NCBI GenBank assembly: GCA_030636245.1
Contig: DAOVXI010000006.1
Coordinates: 1-23,679 of the forward strand
DNA from: Deltaproteobacteria bacterium
GTDB lineage: Bacteria > Desulfobacterota > GWC2-55-46 > DRQE01
Length of the DNA: 23,679 bases
Direction: 5' to 3'
Under the pieces are notes generated by a model. The model had not been told where the DNA came from. It searched no databases and worked only from the letters and a program-made list of their open reading frames with translations. The stretch's first letter is position 1. Every line of letters begins with the position of its first letter. This document shows, piece by piece, positions 1 through 7,696 of the stretch. A program made the position numbers and the translations under genes.

Positions 1-1
1 G

Positions 2-157
2 GGAAAGCCAATGGTCTTTCTTCCCGGTGGTCGGATCATAACCGGTATGGAAAACGGAAAACCGAAGATAGAGCGCTCACCTGTAAATATATCCGATCTG
101 GCACGGTTCGCGATAATGAACCCGGCCGGGCTGGGTGCAAGTGAGGGGGATAAGTGA
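2..157 (+). CDS. C-terminal fragment of an unidentified protein
   Basis: An open frame enters from the left edge and ends at TGA 155-157, giving about 51 residues. It holds a segment LPGGRIITGMENGKP and ends LGASEGDK. I do not recognise the family, and there is no membrane segment or metal motif in the visible part. The stop overlaps the ATG of the next gene by one base (TGATG), and that gene's ribosome binding site lies inside this frame. This stop/start coupling is the main evidence that the frame is real and cotranscribed with the GDPD gene. Function is unknown. Confidence 0.5.
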   Translation, partial: GKPMVFLPGGRIITGMENGKPKIERSPVNISDLARFAIMNPAGLGASEGDK

Positions 158-1863
158 TGACGAGAAATATCTTAAGGCTGATTATCCTGTTCGCTATTGT
201 GGTTATATTTTTCATGACCAAGTCGGCATATGCCGACAAGGTCAAGGTCATAGCACATGCGGGAGGAGAGATCATTGGCATGTCCTATACAAATAGCCGT
301 GAGGCCTTTGATCACAATTATAATAAAGGTTTTAGATATTTTGAGGCAGACTTTGAGTGGACAAGTGATGGAGAGCTTGTCCTTATTCATGACTGGGATA
401 AGGCTTTTAAGATGCTCTATGGTGTTGACGGTGCAGCGGTACCCTCGCTCAAGAAGTATAAAGAGCTTGAGATGAAGGGAGGGCTTAGTGCCTTTGACCT
501 GGATGGGATTATAGTTTGGTTGAAGAATAATAGAGATGCCTTTGTTGTGACCGATATGAAAAGCGATAACGTAAAAGCGTTGCGGTTCATTAAGGAGCGT
601 TATCCTGAGATGCTTTTACGTTTCGTGCCACAGATATATGCCTTTAAGGAGTATAACGAAGTGCGGAGCCTCGGGTACGAAAATATGATTCTTACGCTGT
701 ATAGGCTTGGTGCGACAAACAACGAAGTGGTAAGTTTTGTAAAGGGTAGAAAAATTTATGCGGTTACGATGCCATCAGACAGGGCGCTGTTTACCGGCTT
801 GCCGGGCGAGTTAAAAAAGATCGGTGTCGTAAGTTATGCGCATACTGTTAACGGGGAGGGCTTGAAGGATATGCTCGTTGAGAACGGTGTGCATGGTGTG
901 TATACGGATGTGATCACACCGGATGGCTTCGGCAGCTTGGCGCTTAATGAGGGAACGTGCGAGATAAATAACGAAGTGGAGAGTTATAAGGTAGGCTTGT
1001 TTAAGACCCTTAAGAGTGGAGGCGAGCCGCGTTTTAGCGGCAGGCTGAGGATAAAGGGTTGCGTTCCGTTCAATGAAAGTGTTCTGAGCTATCACGTACT
1101 AAGCGCCAAAGGCGAGCGTATATCAAGCGGTGATATTTCATTTCCTTTGAGGGTGGATACAGAGGGTGTGTATGTCGATTACGCTATACCTTTTTACGGC
1201 TACCTGCTTTGGGACTTCCCCTCGGCCTCGATCCTTATAAAATTTGACCTGCTAAAAAAGAATGGTCAGTGGACAAGTGAGTTGAGCGGAGGTATCGCGG
1301 GCAGCACTTCGCTAGAGATAGACGCTTCATATCTTTCGTCTTTTGCTGTCATGGCAAAACTCTTTTTAAAGGAACTCGCTATGCTGGCTATTTTCTTTGT
1401 AGCGCTTCTTTATTTTGCCGGCATTCATAAGAAAAAAATAAACGGAGGATCCTTGTATTATGTAGGGCCGTTCATGTTCTTGCTTTCAATGGAGTTTTAT
1501 TGGGGTGTTGCCGTAAACGGTTTTCCTTTAAGAGGAATGTTTGTCTCAACATTTGTTGCCGTGGCTCTGAGTTGTGTTTTATATTTGCTTGCAAGAAGGT
1601 TTAAGGTGTTTCATGTCTCTATCGTTGGCACCTTGGTTATTTTGCTCCTGACCTTTTATTACATAAGTTTTGATCTTTATAATTTGTTCTTTAACGACTT
1701 TCCATCATTTGCCATGCTTGGCCATTCCGGACAACTTTTTAGTGTCCTTGATTCATTCTCATATCTTTTTGGAGTTAATCATGTGGTGTCTATAATGCTT
1801 TGTATTATATATGTGATACTTACCCTGAGGTCCTCTGATAGCTTTGAGCAGCACTCTGAATAG
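157..1863 (+). CDS. Secreted GDPD-family phosphodiesterase with C-terminal membrane domain
   Basis: This is a glycerophosphodiester phosphodiesterase-like protein of 568 residues. Residues 1-26 form a signal peptide with a hydrophobic core and an A-Y-A cleavage site. The mature part opens with the GDPD hallmarks: VIAHAGG (His34), a TNSREAF segment, FEADFEW (Glu63, Asp65 as metal ligands) and LVLIHDWD (His78). These predict metal-dependent cleavage of a glycerophosphodiester or related headgroup outside the cytoplasm. Roughly residues 265-395 look like a beta-rich domain I do not recognise. Residues about 400-560 hold about five hydrophobic helices, so the protein is anchored at its C terminus. 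That is unusual, since typical GDPDs are soluble or carry an N-terminal membrane part. ATG 157 is preferred over GTG 154 because GAGGGGG (143-149) sits 7 bases upstream. The true substrate cannot be read from the sequence. Confidence 0.85.
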   Translation: MTRNILRLIILFAIVVIFFMTKSAYADKVKVIAHAGGEIIGMSYTNSREAFDHNYNKGFRYFEADFEWTSDGELVLIHDWDKAFKMLYGVDGAAVPSLKKYKELEMKGGLSAFDLDGIIVWLKNNRDAFVVTDMKSDNVKALRFIKERYPEMLLRFVPQIYAFKEYNEVRSLGYENMILTLYRLGATNNEVVSFVKGRKIYAVTMPSDRALFTGLPGELKKIGVVSYAHTVNGEGLKDMLVENGVHGVYTDVITPDGFGSLALNEGTCEINNEVESYKVGLFKTLKSGGEPRFSGRLRIKGCVPFNESVLSYHVLSAKGERISSGDISFPLRVDTEGVYVDYAIPFYGYLLWDFPSASILIKFDLLKKNGQWTSELSGGIAGSTSLEIDASYLSSFAVMAKLFLKELAMLAIFFVALLYFAGIHKKKINGGSLYYVGPFMFLLSMEFYWGVAVNGFPLRGMFVSTFVAVALSCVLYLLARRFKVFHVSIVGTLVILLLTFYYISFDLYNLFFNDFPSFAMLGHSGQLFSVLDSFSYLFGVNHVVSIMLCIIYVILTLRSSDSFEQHSE

Positions 1864-1870
1864 TGAAATC

Positions 1871-2158
1871 TTAGCGCGGGATTATTATCTGCATGTGGTC
1901 TTTGTGGATGGTGAGGAACTCGGCTGAGTACTGTTCATCTCCTCCTGCTATGGGGTAGCATGAGGCGTTGGTGATAGACAAGAATTTATCTCGTGACTGA
2001 CCTCCAACGGTTTTGTTTAGATAATCCGAGACCCTGCCCTGATGGGGCATATGAAGGTTTCCTTCTATACGGAAGTGGCTTGTTATAATGATAACCGGTA
2101 CGGATGTTGTCTTTATGTGAAGCGGCCTTTTTCCTTGCGGCAGGTTGTTGTTTGTCAT
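1871..2158 (-). CDS. Small conserved-looking hypothetical protein (DUF6812-like?)
   Basis: A 95-residue protein with no signal peptide and no membrane helix. The core is beta-rich: SVPVIIITSHFRIEGNLHMP, a segment RVSDYLNKT, then FLSITNASCYP and a closing HKDHMQIIIPR. This resembles the small DUF6812-type bacterial proteins (a recollection of pattern, not a database hit). It is likely real because AGGAAAG lies about 10 bases before the ATG and a near-consensus promoter (2212-2240) points at it. It is divergent from the calcium ATPase and converges on the GDPD gene with a gap of only 7 bases and no visible terminator. Function is unknown. Confidence 0.65.
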   Translation of the reverse strand: MTNNNLPQGKRPLHIKTTSVPVIIITSHFRIEGNLHMPHQGRVSDYLNKTVGGQSRDKFLSITNASCYPIAGGDEQYSAEFLTIHKDHMQIIIPR

Positions 2159-2211
2159 AAATATATCTCTTTCCTGTTGTTTGATCTTAGCGCAACTTAA
2201 TATATTCTTAT

Positions 2212-2240
2212 ATTTTATAGGAGAAATATGATCTTGTCAA
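2212..2240 (-). promoter_or_regulatory. Sigma70-like promoter for the small hypothetical gene
   Basis: Read on the minus strand, there is TTGACA (2240-2235), a 17-base spacer and TAAAAT (2217-2212). This is a full -35 match and a 5/6 -10 match at ideal spacing, with the expected start point about 45 bases before the ribosome binding site and start codon. Confidence 0.6.
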
Positions 2241-2255
2241 AGATGGCACATGCGA

Positions 2256-2284
2256 TTGACACACGATGGGGGCTATGATTTACT
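2256..2284 (+). promoter_or_regulatory. Probable promoter for the calcium-type ATPase
   Basis: TTGACA at 2256-2261 is a perfect -35. At 17 bases the -10 would be TTTACT (2279-2284), a 4/6 match, so the promoter is weaker than the divergent one or needs help. The two -35 boxes are back to back, 15 bases apart. Confidence 0.45.
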
Positions 2285-2317
2285 TTAAATTATCACAGTT
2301 TGAGGTAGCGAGGTCCT

Positions 2318-4876
2318 ATGCATTGGCACTTAAATGAAGCGGATGAGGTCTTAAGCAGTCTTGGTTCTTCTTTTGAGGGTATTAGCTCAAAGGAAGCCGA
2401 GGAGAGGCTTGTCCGCTATGGGCCGAATGAACTAAAGGAAAAGAAGAAGCGAACCACCTTTATGATGTTCCTTGATCAGTTCAAGGACTTCATGATCATC
2501 ATCCTCATCATTGCCGCGATCATCTCCGGGGTCATAGGAGACGCAACCGACACCATAGTCATATTTATTATCGTAATACTTAACGCTGTTATAGGTTTTA
2601 TCCAGGAGTACCGTGCCGAGCGTGCTATGGCAGCGTTGAAGAAGATGTCCGCTCCATCGGCCGTTACCATGCGAGACGGCAAGACCGTCACCGTTCCCGC
2701 AAGATTGCTTGTCCCAGGAGATATCGTACTTTTAAGCGCGGGCCAGGTCATCCCCGCCGACATGAGACTTTTTGATGCCGCAATGCTTAGGGTCGAGGAG
2801 GCAGCGCTTACCGGCGAGTCCGTTCCCGTAGAAAAGCATACAGACACTTTGAGTGAAAAGGATCTTCCGATAGGCGATAGGGTCAACCTTGCCTATAACG
2901 GCACATTTGTTGCCAATGGCCGCGGCAGGGGTGTGGTTGTCGCAACCGGGATGGAGACAGAACTCGGCAAGATAGCCGCCATGCTCCAGGAGGAAGAAGC
3001 GGTAAGGACCCCGCTGCAGAAACGCCTTGAGAACTTCGGTAAGAAGCTCGCCCTCTCGGTGCTCCTTATATGTGCTGTTGTTTTTGCCCTCGGTGTCTTC
3101 AGGGGGGAAGGCACGCTCCTTATGCTCCTGACCGCCATCTCCCTTGCCGTTGCCGCCATTCCCGAAGCCCTTCCTGCCGTGGTTACGATCTCACTTGCGC
3201 TTGGGGCAAGAAAACTCGTTTTGCAGAACGCTCTTATAAGACGGCTTCCGGCGGTTGAGACCCTGGGCTCGGTAACGTATATATGTTCGGATAAGACCGG
3301 CACCCTTACCATGAACAAGATGACGGTGGAGGAGCTGTACATAGACAGTCATCTTATAAAGGGCAAGGACGTTGCCTTTAGAAAGATCCCCGAGATGGCG
3401 CCAAGCTCACCCGAGTACTCCCTGATGGTCTCCATGGCCTTAAGTAACGATGCCCATACCGGTGAGGGTGGCGGCGGTGTCATAGGCGACCCGACAGAGG
3501 TTGCTCTGTATAACCTTACCGCTGATAACGGCTTTGATAAGACAGAGCTTGAGAAGGATTTTTCAAGGGTCGGTGAGATCCCCTTTGATTCTGAGAGAAA
3601 GTGCATGACCACCTTTCATAAGGGACTTGTTCCGGGAAGCAATTTTAGCTCCATTACAAAGGGTGCCATAGAGGTGGTAACCGAGAAGGCGCACAGCATA
3701 CTTACAAGCGAAGGGGTAAGGCCTCTTAAGAGTGATGAGCTTCATAGAATAAACGACAGGATGGCCGCTGACGGCTTAAGGGTCTTATGCATCGCTCTGC
3801 GGCATTGGGATGAGGTGCCTGATGTTCTGGATACAGAGAATGTTGAAAAAGATCTTACGATAATAGGGCTTGTGGGGATAATGGACCCGCCAAGGGAAGA
3901 GGCGGCCAGAGCCATAGAGGTATGCAGAACGGCGGGCATAAAGCCTGTAATGATAACTGGGGATCATCCCATAACAGCAAGAGCTATCGCAAAGAGGCTT
4001 GGCCTCTTGGATGAGGATTCAAGGGAGGTAATGACGGGAAGAGAGCTTCAAAAGTTACCCGTAGAGGAGTTCATAGAAGAGGTCGAGCATATAAGTGTCT
4101 ACGCAAGGGTCGCTCCCGAGCAGAAGCTCAAGATAGTAAAGGCTCTTCAGGAAAGGGGCCATTATGTTGCCATGACCGGCGATGGGGTTAACGACGCGCC
4201 AGCTTTAAAGCGTGCCGATATCGGGATAGCCATGGGCATAACCGGAACGGACGTCTCCAAGGAAGCCGCCGATATGGTGCTCCTTAACGATAACTTCTCA
4301 ACTATCGTAGGAGCGGTGAAGGAAGGCAGGCGCATATTCGATAACATCCGTAAGTTCATAAAGTACACGATGACCAGTAACTCAGGAGAGATCCTGACGA
4401 TATTCCTGGCACCTTTCTTCGGCCTTCCAATACCGCTCTTGCCTATACACATACTCTGGATAAATCTCGTAACCGACGGGCTTCCGGGGCTTGCCCTGGC
4501 TGTTGAGCCAAAGGAGAGGGGGATAATGAAGAGGCCGCCCCGCCATCCGAAGGAAAGTGTTTTTTCTCATGGTCTTGGCATCCATATAGTATGGGTAGGG
4601 TCTCTTATGGGAGCTGTTTGTATCTTTACTCAGGAGTGGGCCATGAGTGAGAATGGCGCTCATTGGCAAACAATGGTCTTTACCGTGCTGGCGCTTAGCC
4701 AGATGGGCCACGTTTTGGCGATAAGGTTCGAGCAAGACTCGCTCTTTTCAAAGGGGTTCTTTACCAACAAGTTCCTTTGGGGTGCTGTCGCTCTTACCTT
4801 CATCCTTCAGATGGCGACGATATACGTACCCTTTCTCCAGCCGATATTCAAGACAGAGGCTCTCTCTCTTGGTTAG
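2318..4876 (+). CDS. Cation-transporting P-type ATPase, calcium type (frame ends at an early TAG)
   Basis: A P2-type ATPase of 852 residues to the TAG, predicted to pump Ca2+ out of the cytoplasm (EC 7.2.2.10 family). In order it shows an N-terminal cation-ATPase domain with YGPNEL, membrane helices M1-M2 (about 55-97), actuator motif TGES (165-168), M4 with PEALP (282-286, variant of PEGLP), the phosphorylation motif SDKTGTLT with Asp325, an ATP-binding domain and the hinge GDGVND (621-626). M5 carries TSNSGEI and M6 carries NLVTDGLP. These acidic/Asn/Thr residues are what Ca2+ pumps use, so Ca2+ is favoured over Na+/K+, though Mn2+ cannot be excluded. GAGG (2310-2313) precedes ATG 2318. The frame stops within or just before the final helix, and matching C-terminal codons continue past the TAG (see 4877-4963). 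Confidence 0.92.
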   Translation: MHWHLNEADEVLSSLGSSFEGISSKEAEERLVRYGPNELKEKKKRTTFMMFLDQFKDFMIIILIIAAIISGVIGDATDTIVIFIIVILNAVIGFIQEYRAERAMAALKKMSAPSAVTMRDGKTVTVPARLLVPGDIVLLSAGQVIPADMRLFDAAMLRVEEAALTGESVPVEKHTDTLSEKDLPIGDRVNLAYNGTFVANGRGRGVVVATGMETELGKIAAMLQEEEAVRTPLQKRLENFGKKLALSVLLICAVVFALGVFRGEGTLLMLLTAISLAVAAIPEALPAVVTISLALGARKLVLQNALIRRLPAVETLGSVTYICSDKTGTLTMNKMTVEELYIDSHLIKGKDVAFRKIPEMAPSSPEYSLMVSMALSNDAHTGEGGGGVIGDPTEVALYNLTADNGFDKTELEKDFSRVGEIPFDSERKCMTTFHKGLVPGSNFSSITKGAIEVVTEKAHSILTSEGVRPLKSDELHRINDRMAADGLRVLCIALRHWDEVPDVLDTENVEKDLTIIGLVGIMDPPREEAARAIEVCRTAGIKPVMITGDHPITARAIAKRLGLLDEDSREVMTGRELQKLPVEEFIEEVEHISVYARVAPEQKLKIVKALQERGHYVAMTGDGVNDAPALKRADIGIAMGITGTDVSKEAADMVLLNDNFSTIVGAVKEGRRIFDNIRKFIKYTMTSNSGEILTIFLAPFFGLPIPLLPIHILWINLVTDGLPGLALAVEPKERGIMKRPPRHPKESVFSHGLGIHIVWVGSLMGAVCIFTQEWAMSENGAHWQTMVFTVLALSQMGHVLAIRFEQDSLFSKGFFTNKFLWGAVALTFILQMATIYVPFLQPIFKTEALSLG

Positions 4877-4963
4877 CTTGCCTTTACCCTTGCCATGGCA
4901 ACGGTCGTATTTTTTGCCGTTGAAATAGAAAAGTTATTTAAACGCAGAGCAGTGACGATATGA
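4877..4963 (+). other. In-frame C-terminal remainder of the calcium ATPase after TAG
   Basis: Directly after TAG 4874-4876 the same frame stays open for 28 codons to TGA 4961-4963. It encodes a hydrophobic helix containing VVFFAVEIEKLFKRR, the usual M10 end of bacterial Ca2+ ATPases. Family members normally have Glu or Gln at about the TAG position, so one base change (GAG or CAG to TAG) explains it. Either the pump is truncated in its last helix, or the stop is read through, or there is a sequence error. Confidence 0.75.
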
Positions 4964-5020
4964 TGATCAGCTCGGACGAAGAGGTTGGTTGTCCTACATC
5001 AAAAGTAATGCCTCGGAACA

Positions 5021-5049
5021 TTGATTAAATATCTTCGCTTTGGTAATAT
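5021..5049 (+). promoter_or_regulatory. Extended -10 promoter for cobA-hemD
   Basis: TTGATT (5021-5026), a 17-base spacer and TAATAT (5044-5049), with TGG directly before the -10 (extended -10). Predicted start near 5056, about 30 bases before the preferred ATG 5086. This argues against the upstream GTG 5059 as start codon. Confidence 0.5.
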
Positions 5050-5055
5050 CAATAA

Positions 5056-5075
5056 GCCGTGCTTCAGCTTACGGC
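5056..5075 (+). promoter_or_regulatory. Small 5' leader hairpin before cobA-hemD
   Basis: GCCGT (5056-5060) pairs perfectly with ACGGC (5071-5075) around a 10-base loop. It would sit at the very 5' end of the predicted transcript, a few bases before the candidate ATGs at 5080 and 5086, in a leader with no recognisable Shine-Dalgarno sequence. A role in mRNA stability or translation is inference. Confidence 0.3.
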
Positions 5076-5085
5076 ACTAATGTAT

Positions 5086-6627
5086 ATGAAAAATAAATTT
5101 GGAAAAGTATATCTGGTCGGAGCCGGCCCGGGAGAGGTCGGGCTTATAACCGTAAAGGGAGTGGAAGCGCTTAAAAAAGCCGGGTGCGTCATCTATGACT
5201 ACCTTGCCAATGAAAAGCTCTTAACGCATGTTAAAAAGAACGTAGAGTGTATCTATGTTGGCAAGCGCGGCCGTTTCAGGAGCGCAACGCAGGAACGTAT
5301 CAGTAAACTCATCATAAAGAAGTCAAGGGAAGGCAAGGTCGTGGTTAGGCTCAAAGGTGGAGACCCCTTCATACTTGGCCGCGGGGGTGAGGAGGCAAGG
5401 GCTCTTTACGGCGAGGGAATACCTTTTGAGGTCGTCCCGGGTGTTTCAAGCATAAGCGCGGTTCCGGCATACGCGGGCATACCGCTTACCGACAGGAGCA
5501 TGGCAAGTCAGGTTACCGTTATAACCGGTCAGGAAATGAGTGGCCGGGGCAAGAGCGCCATAGATTGGAAGGGCCTTGCAACAGTTGGCGGTACGATAGT
5601 AGTGCTGATGGGCTGGAAGAACCTTAAGCGCATAACAGGTAAGTTAATAGATAACGGCAAGGACCCTGAAACCCCTGTCGCATTGGTTCGCTGGGGAACA
5701 TTGCCGGAGCAGAAGACCTTAACGGGAACGCTTGCGAATATAGCAGGCATGGCAAAGGAAGAAAACATAATGCCCCCTGTTGTGACGGTCATAGGTGGTG
5801 TTGTAGGGCTTAGAAAAAAACTTAATTGGTTTGAGGAGCGCCCGCTCTTCGGTCGCCGTGTGCTTGTAACAAGAACACGGGCACAGGCCGAAAAGTTTAT
5901 TGATATTCTGGAGACCAAAGGCGCACAAACAGTAGCAGTGCCTGTTATAAAGACAGTAGCTCCAACGAGCAGCGCGAAGATGGATCAAGCGATCAAAAAA
6001 CTTTCAAGCTATGATTGGGCTATATTTACAAGCGTAAATGGTGTAAAATATTTTTTCAAGCGTCTTTATAGCCTTGGTCTTGATATCAGGGAGCTTAAGG
6101 GTGTGAAGATATGCTGCATAGGGCCTGCCTCAAGGGATGAGGTGACCAAGAGGGGGATCAAGGTCGATCTTGTTCCCGGTGAGTATGTTGCCGAGGGCGT
6201 TATCAGGGAGTTTCAAAAGAAGGGTGTCAATAGCATAAGGGGCAAAAGATTTTTGCTGCCAAGGGCCGAGGTGGCAAGGGATGTTATACCAAAGGAGATA
6301 AAAAAACTCGGTGGTAAAATAGATGTCGCGCCGAGCTATAAAACAATTTGTCCGAAAAAAGAGGCAGAAGAGATAAAGAGCCTTATAAAGAAAGGTAAGG
6401 TAGATGTTGTTACATTCACCTCAGGCTCAACGGTTACGAACTTTGTTTCACTCTTTAAGAAGAATGAGCTTACGAAGGCCTTGAAGAGTATTACGGTTGC
6501 CTGTATCGGGCCTGTGACAACAAAGACAGCAGAGGACTTTGGTCTTACGGTGAAGATCAAGGCCAAGAAGTATACACTGGATGGACTCGCAAGCGCGATG
6601 GAGAGGTACTTTACAAAGGAGTTATGA
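5086..6627 (+). CDS. cobA-hemD: Fused uroporphyrinogen-III C-methyltransferase / uroporphyrinogen-III synthase
   Basis: A two-domain enzyme of 513 residues. The N-terminal half (to about 250) is the SAM-dependent methyltransferase CobA/SUMT, with VYLVGAGPGEVGL near the start, VRLKGGDPFILGRGGEEA and VVPGVSSISAVPAYAGIPLT. It converts uroporphyrinogen III to precorrin-2. The C-terminal half (from about 260, starting at GRRVLVTRTRAQA) is HemD, which cyclises hydroxymethylbilane to uroporphyrinogen III, with the late TFTSGSTV segment typical of HemD. The fusion is known in Desulfovibrio, clostridia and others and would channel flux towards siroheme, cobalamin and Ahb heme. ATG 5086 (MKNKFGKVYLVG) best matches the family start, with ATG 5080 as alternative. 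Neither has a clear ribosome binding site. hemB follows after one base, so the two are coupled. HemA, HemL and HemC are not in the window. Confidence 0.93.
   Translation: MKNKFGKVYLVGAGPGEVGLITVKGVEALKKAGCVIYDYLANEKLLTHVKKNVECIYVGKRGRFRSATQERISKLIIKKSREGKVVVRLKGGDPFILGRGGEEARALYGEGIPFEVVPGVSSISAVPAYAGIPLTDRSMASQVTVITGQEMSGRGKSAIDWKGLATVGGTIVVLMGWKNLKRITGKLIDNGKDPETPVALVRWGTLPEQKTLTGTLANIAGMAKEENIMPPVVTVIGGVVGLRKKLNWFEERPLFGRRVLVTRTRAQAEKFIDILETKGAQTVAVPVIKTVAPTSSAKMDQAIKKLSSYDWAIFTSVNGVKYFFKRLYSLGLDIRELKGVKICCIGPASRDEVTKRGIKVDLVPGEYVAEGVIREFQKKGVNSIRGKRFLLPRAEVARDVIPKEIKKLGGKIDVAPSYKTICPKKEAEEIKSLIKKGKVDVVTFTSGSTVTNFVSLFKKNELTKALKSITVACIGPVTTKTAEDFGLTVKIKAKKYTLDGLASAMERYFTKEL
6616..6621 (+). 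promoter_or_regulatory. Ribosome binding site fixing the hemB start
   Basis: AAGGAG lies 7 bases before ATG 6629 and inside the last codons of cobA-hemD. It selects this start over an in-frame upstream ATG at 6581 that would add 16 residues overlapping the previous gene. Confidence 0.75.
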
Positions 6628-6628
6628 A

Positions 6629-7603
6629 ATGAAATTTCCTGATTACAGACCCAGAAGGCTTAGAAAGAACGCGGTAATAAGAAGGATGATGAGTGAGACG
6701 CAGCTTACGGTCGATGACCTTGTGCTGCCGCTCTTTGTTACTTACGGTAAGGGTATTAAAAAACCTATCGAATCCATGCCGGGTCATTTTCAGCTCTCGG
6801 TTGACAACTTAAAGGCAGAGATTGAAGAGATCGTGGCTCTGGGTATTCCGGCGGTCATACTCTTTGGCATACCCGAGAAGAAGGATGCATCAGGTTTAAG
6901 TGCTTTTGCAAGTGACGGCCCGGTGCAGGAAGCCATTAAAGTCATAAAGGACGCGGCCCCGGAGCTTTATGTCATAACCGATGTCTGTATGTGCGAGTAT
7001 ACTTCTCACGGTCATTGTGGTATTATTAAAGATAAGGATGTGGATAACGACTCCACCCTTGAGCTTTTAGCACGTGAAGCCGTCTCTCACGCTGAAAGTG
7101 GAGCGGACATGGTCGCTCCATCGGACATGATGGATGGACGGGTGCAGGCTATAAGGATCGCGCTCGATCAGGAGGGCTTTCAGGGCGTGCCGATAATGAG
7201 CTATGCGGCAAAGTACGCGAGTGCCTATTATGGTCCTTTCCGAGAGGCTGCGGAAAGTACACCCGAGTTCGGTGACAGATTAAGCTATCAGATGGATCCG
7301 GCTAATACGGATGAGGCTCTGCGAGAAGTGGCCCAGGACATAAGCGAAGGTGCGGACATCATCATGGTAAAGCCCGCGTTGCCTTACCTTGATATCATAA
7401 GACGCATAAAGGACGAGTTCAATTATCCGCTTGCGGCATATAACGTAAGTGGCGAGTATAGTATGATAAAGGCTGCTGAGGAAAAAGGTTGGATAGACGG
7501 TGAGAAGGTTATGATGGAGACGCTGATCTCGATAAAGAGAGCAGGGGCAAAGATGATAATCACCTACTTTGCCAAGGATGCGGCACGGGTATTACGTGCC
7601 TGA
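6629..7603 (+). CDS. hemB: Delta-aminolevulinic acid dehydratase (porphobilinogen synthase)
   Basis: HemB of 324 residues, normal family length, cytosolic (EC 4.2.1.24). It condenses two 5-aminolevulinate molecules to porphobilinogen. The two Schiff-base lysines are visible, Lys195 in SYAAKYASAYYG and Lys248 in IIMVKPALPY. The catalytic zinc site is the three-cysteine type, DVCMCEYTSHGHC with Cys120, Cys122 and Cys130, so this is a Zn-dependent rather than purely Mg-dependent enzyme. The start MKFPDYRPRRLRKN is standard for the family. It is coupled to cobA-hemD (gap of one base) and is followed by a terminator-like hairpin before ahbD. Confidence 0.97.
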   Translation: MKFPDYRPRRLRKNAVIRRMMSETQLTVDDLVLPLFVTYGKGIKKPIESMPGHFQLSVDNLKAEIEEIVALGIPAVILFGIPEKKDASGLSAFASDGPVQEAIKVIKDAAPELYVITDVCMCEYTSHGHCGIIKDKDVDNDSTLELLAREAVSHAESGADMVAPSDMMDGRVQAIRIALDQEGFQGVPIMSYAAKYASAYYGPFREAAESTPEFGDRLSYQMDPANTDEALREVAQDISEGADIIMVKPALPYLDIIRRIKDEFNYPLAAYNVSGEYSMIKAAEEKGWIDGEKVMMETLISIKRAGAKMIITYFAKDAARVLRA

Positions 7604-7640
7604 GTGCTAGCTTAATAAAGGCAATAAACATATAAAAGGG

Positions 7641-7676
7641 AAAGGCGCTCACAAAGCTCCACAAAGCGTCTTTTTT
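7641..7676 (+). terminator. Intrinsic terminator or attenuator between hemB and ahbD
   Basis: AAAGGCGCT (7641-7649) pairs with AGCGTCTTT (7665-7673), with one G-U pair, around a 15-base loop and followed by a U tract to 7676. The ahbD ribosome binding site starts only about 7 bases later. Since I see no strong promoter after it, it may act as a partial terminator within one operon. Confidence 0.65.
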
Positions 7677-7696
7677 ATTGTTAAAGGAGAGAGGTT

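Noticed and set aside
2476..3342. Two minus-strand open frames of 136 and 149 residues under the ATPase
   Set aside because: They run antisense to the conserved M1-M4 and phosphorylation regions of the ATPase, show Ser/Thr/Ala-rich composition typical of shadow frames, and have no start signals.
4874..4876. TAG as a pyrrolysine codon in the calcium ATPase
   Set aside because: No pyl gene is visible, Ca2+ ATPases are not known to need pyrrolysine, and TAG is used as a normal stop by several genes here. A point mutation or sequence error is simpler.
5059..5085. A GTG start at 5059 adding nine residues to CobA-HemD
   Set aside because: The predicted transcript begins near 5056, there is no ribosome binding site, and the family normally starts close to the VYLVGAGPG motif, which fits ATG 5086.
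6581..6628. An upstream ATG that would extend HemB by 16 residues
   Set aside because: It overlaps the end of cobA-hemD, while AAGGAG at 6616-6621 points to ATG 6629, which gives the standard HemB start.
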